From contig CAWJKU010000001.1 in NCBI GenBank assembly GCA_963843535.1, forward strand, positions 310,001-374,000: 64,000 nt of DNA. The letters are read 5' to 3'. Position numbers and translations under genes: made by a program. Origin of the DNA: CAVUNY01 sp963843535 (GTDB lineage: Bacteria > Chloroflexota > Anaerolineae > Anaerolineales > Anaerolineaceae). Below the pieces are notes generated by a model. That model worked only from the letters and a program-made list of their open reading frames with translations, did no database searches and was not told the DNA's origin. Of this stretch, positions 62,306 to 64,000 are shown piece by piece; within the stretch, counting starts at the first letter, position 1, and each line of letters starts with the position of its first letter.

Positions 62306-63486
62306 TCAAATTGGGTTTGGATGGGAGGTATATACGTGCTCGCCGGCAACATAAGTCATTTCTACATTGCCGTTCGCATCCAGCAGCACCAGGTCGGCGT
62401 CAAAACCGGGGGCCAGAGAGCCTTTGCGCTGCCCCAGGCCGATGGCCTGGGCGGCATTGCGGCTGGCGGTGGACCATAATTCAGACAGCGGGCGGTTAGC
62501 CGCGGCTGCGAGGTTGAGCAATCCGCGTTCGAGGGTGAGCACCGAGCCGGCCAGGGTGCCGTCTGGCAGGCGGGCGGCGTGGTCCTTGATGATCATGCGG
62601 CGGTGATCGTCAATCGGGTACTCGCCTTCCGGCAGGCCGGTGCCGCGGATTGCGTCGGTGATCAGAATCAATCCTTCGGGGCCCTTGGCGTTGAGCGCAA
62701 CCTGCATGGCGGCAGGATGGATGTGAATATTATCGGCGATCAGCTCGCAGCGGATTTCCGGGAATGACAGGGCGGCCCCCACTACCCCAGGAGCGCGGTG
62801 ATTAAAAGGACTCATGGCATTAAAACAGTGGGTCACCTGGCGCACACCGTGCCGGACGGCATCTGCCATCTGTTCGTAGGTAGCGTCGGTATGCCCGGCT
62901 GAAACAGTGATGCCGCGCCGCAGGCATTCATCGACCAGCCACAGGTTTTCAGGAAACTCCGGAGCCAGGGCTACAAGGCGCACCAGGCCGGTCTCCAGGA
63001 ATTCCACGGCTTCCGTGGGGTCGGCGCGGCGGATGAGGGCTTTATCTTGAGCGCCGCAGCGGGTGGGATTCAAATACGGGCCTTCAAGATGAAAGCCTAG
63101 CAGGCTGGCTCCGCCAGGAATAGACCCGGTGAGCGGTCCCAGGGTTTGCAGGACCTTGCGGATGGCATTCCGGCTGGCAGTCCAGGTGGTTCCCAGAAAG
63201 CCGGTGACCCCATGGGCAGCATAAAAACGCGCCATGGCACGCAGCCCGTCCGGGTCGGCATCCATGACTTCATGCCCCAAAGCACCGTGGACGTGCAGGT
63301 CGATGAAACCCGGCATCAAAAGATGCCCCTGGCAGTCGGTGATTTTAACAGCCGTCCCTGGCTCAAATACTGGCGGTTGGCCTGTCCCCAGGCTTTCGAT
63401 GCGGGAATCTACAGTGAGCATCCATCCAGGCGAAAGAGGACCTGCGGGGGTGATGATCCTGGCGTTCGTAAGCAAGCGAATGGGCA
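62306..63486 (-). CDS. nagA: N-acetylglucosamine-6-phosphate deacetylase
   Basis: Removes the acetyl group from GlcNAc-6-phosphate, in amino-sugar catabolism and cell-wall recycling. Of 393 residues from ATG 63486, which begins MPIRLLTNARIITPAG; a slightly longer reading from 63526 has no better ribosome-binding site. The amidohydrolase core shows FIDLHVHGALGHEV, HLEGPYLNPTRCGAQD (metal-binding Glu), AGHTDATYEQM, VTHCFNAMSPFNHRAPG (metal His) and LITDAIRGTG (catalytic Asp). It is convergent with the GH31 gene and divergent from hutU. No nagB is in the window. Confidence 0.94.
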
Positions 63487-63604
63487 TTTTCTGGCCTTTC
63501 TCTGCATGCGAGTTATCATGGGGCACGCACGCACCAACCTGGGCGCATAACCCTGTTTGAGTATAGCATAGCCCGCTCTACCCACAAAAAATGGGTTTTA
63601 AACG

Positions 63605-63610
63605 TATAAT
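63605..63610 (+). promoter_or_regulatory. -10 box upstream of hutU
   Basis: TATAAT with an unconvincing -35. About 33 bases before the hutU ATG. Confidence 0.45.
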
Positions 63611-63643
63611 CTAAACCAGCGGTCTAATGCGAAGGAGGTATCT

Positions 63644-64000
63644 ATGTCTGGTCCTCGACCGGTGCGCGCCCCGCGCGGCACCCAAATCACCTGCAAATCC
63701 TGGCTGACGGAGGCCGCCTATCGAATGATCCAGAACAACCTGGACCCCGAAGTGGCGGAACGCCCCGATGACCTGGTGGTTTACGGCGGGCGCGGGCAGG
63801 CCGCGCGCAGCTGGGAAGCATTCGACGCCATTCTGGAGACCTTGAAGACCCTGGAAGATGATGAAACGCTGCTTATCCAATCCGGAAAACCGGTGGCGGT
63901 CTTTCAAAGCCATCCCGATGCCCCACGGGTTTTAATCGCGAATTCCAACCTGGTGCCGCATTGGGCCACTCAATCTTATTTTGACGAGCTGGCGGCTAAA
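63644..64000 (+). CDS. hutU: Urocanate hydratase, N-terminal part (cut by window end)
   Basis: Second enzyme of histidine breakdown, turning urocanate into imidazolonepropionate with NAD as tightly bound cofactor. Only the first 119 residues of about 550 are in the window. The family start is clear: APRGTQITCKSWLTEAAYRM, NNLDPEVAERPDDLVVYGG, ETLLIQSGKPVAVFQSH and PRVLIANSNLVPHWAT. AAGGAGG lies five bases before the ATG. The remaining hut genes, if linked, are to the right of the window. Confidence 0.95.
   Translation, partial: MSGPRPVRAPRGTQITCKSWLTEAAYRMIQNNLDPEVAERPDDLVVYGGRGQAARSWEAFDAILETLKTLEDDETLLIQSGKPVAVFQSHPDAPRVLIANSNLVPHWATQSYFDELAAK

Noticed and set aside
1..64000. Integrated prophage or conjugative element
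   Set aside because: No integrase, phage structural, relaxase or type IV secretion genes are seen; only one IS110 element is present.

Overview
The window is a contiguous bacterial chromosome segment of about 54-57% GC (estimated by eye). The best guess for its origin is the phylum Chloroflexota, class Anaerolineae. This is an inference from the style of EF-Tu and the ribosomal proteins, a Cys-rich EF-hand-like tail on a DUF4405-type protein, a very large helix-turn-helix/kinase/STAND/WD40 protein, and FG-GAP surface proteins. No 16S rRNA is present to confirm it.

Layout. 1-1.36 kb: an IS110-family insertion sequence. 1.36-7.5 kb: an orphan KdpD/KdpE two-component pair, then thymidine kinase, hypoxanthine phosphoribosyltransferase and a CCA-adding-type nucleotidyltransferase. 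7.5-12.9 kb: accessory genes (GNAT, broken DUF4405 protein, seven-bladed FG-GAP protein, zinc-ribbon protein, secreted beta-helix protein and others). 13.1-17.9 kb: one giant signalling protein. 18.2-22.7 kb: a GH3 glycosidase and a DHH-CBS-nucleotidyltransferase gene broken by one base. 22.8-29.4 kb: a carotenoid cluster (phytoene synthase, frameshifted phytoene desaturase, SRPBCC protein, MFS transporter) with two tandem MerR/B12 regulators that carry the residue signature of CarH-type adenosylcobalamin photoreceptors and share a promoter motif. 29.7-33.8 kb: a 1363-residue hybrid histidine kinase.

34-49.4 kb: lipoprotein, methyltransferase, CDF transporter, tRNA-Glu, PIN/TRAM protein, cysS, rlmB, ferritin, a block of hairpin repeats, a DUF456 protein, serS behind a serine T-box, a CoaE fusion, cdaA-cdaR and der. 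49.5-55.1 kb: the classic translation block tRNA-Thr, tRNA-Tyr, tRNA-Thr, tuf, rpmG, tRNA-Trp, secE, nusG, rplK, rplA, rplJ, rplL, with two look-alike L1-type leader elements and an L10 leader with attenuator. 55.2-64 kb: lexA under a promoter containing its own box, a HAD hydrolase, fmdB, a CsoR/CstR-type repressor, OsmC, thrC-thrB, a GH31 glycosidase, nagA and the start of hutU.

An important caveat is that five genes (tuf, secE, crtI, the DHH-CBS-nucleotidyltransferase and the DUF4405 gene) are each interrupted by what reads as exactly one surplus base. In four of these the surplus base lies in a same-base run; in the DUF4405 gene its position is less certain. tuf and secE are essential, so indel errors in the sequence are the likeliest explanation, and all frame-broken genes here should be read with that in mind.
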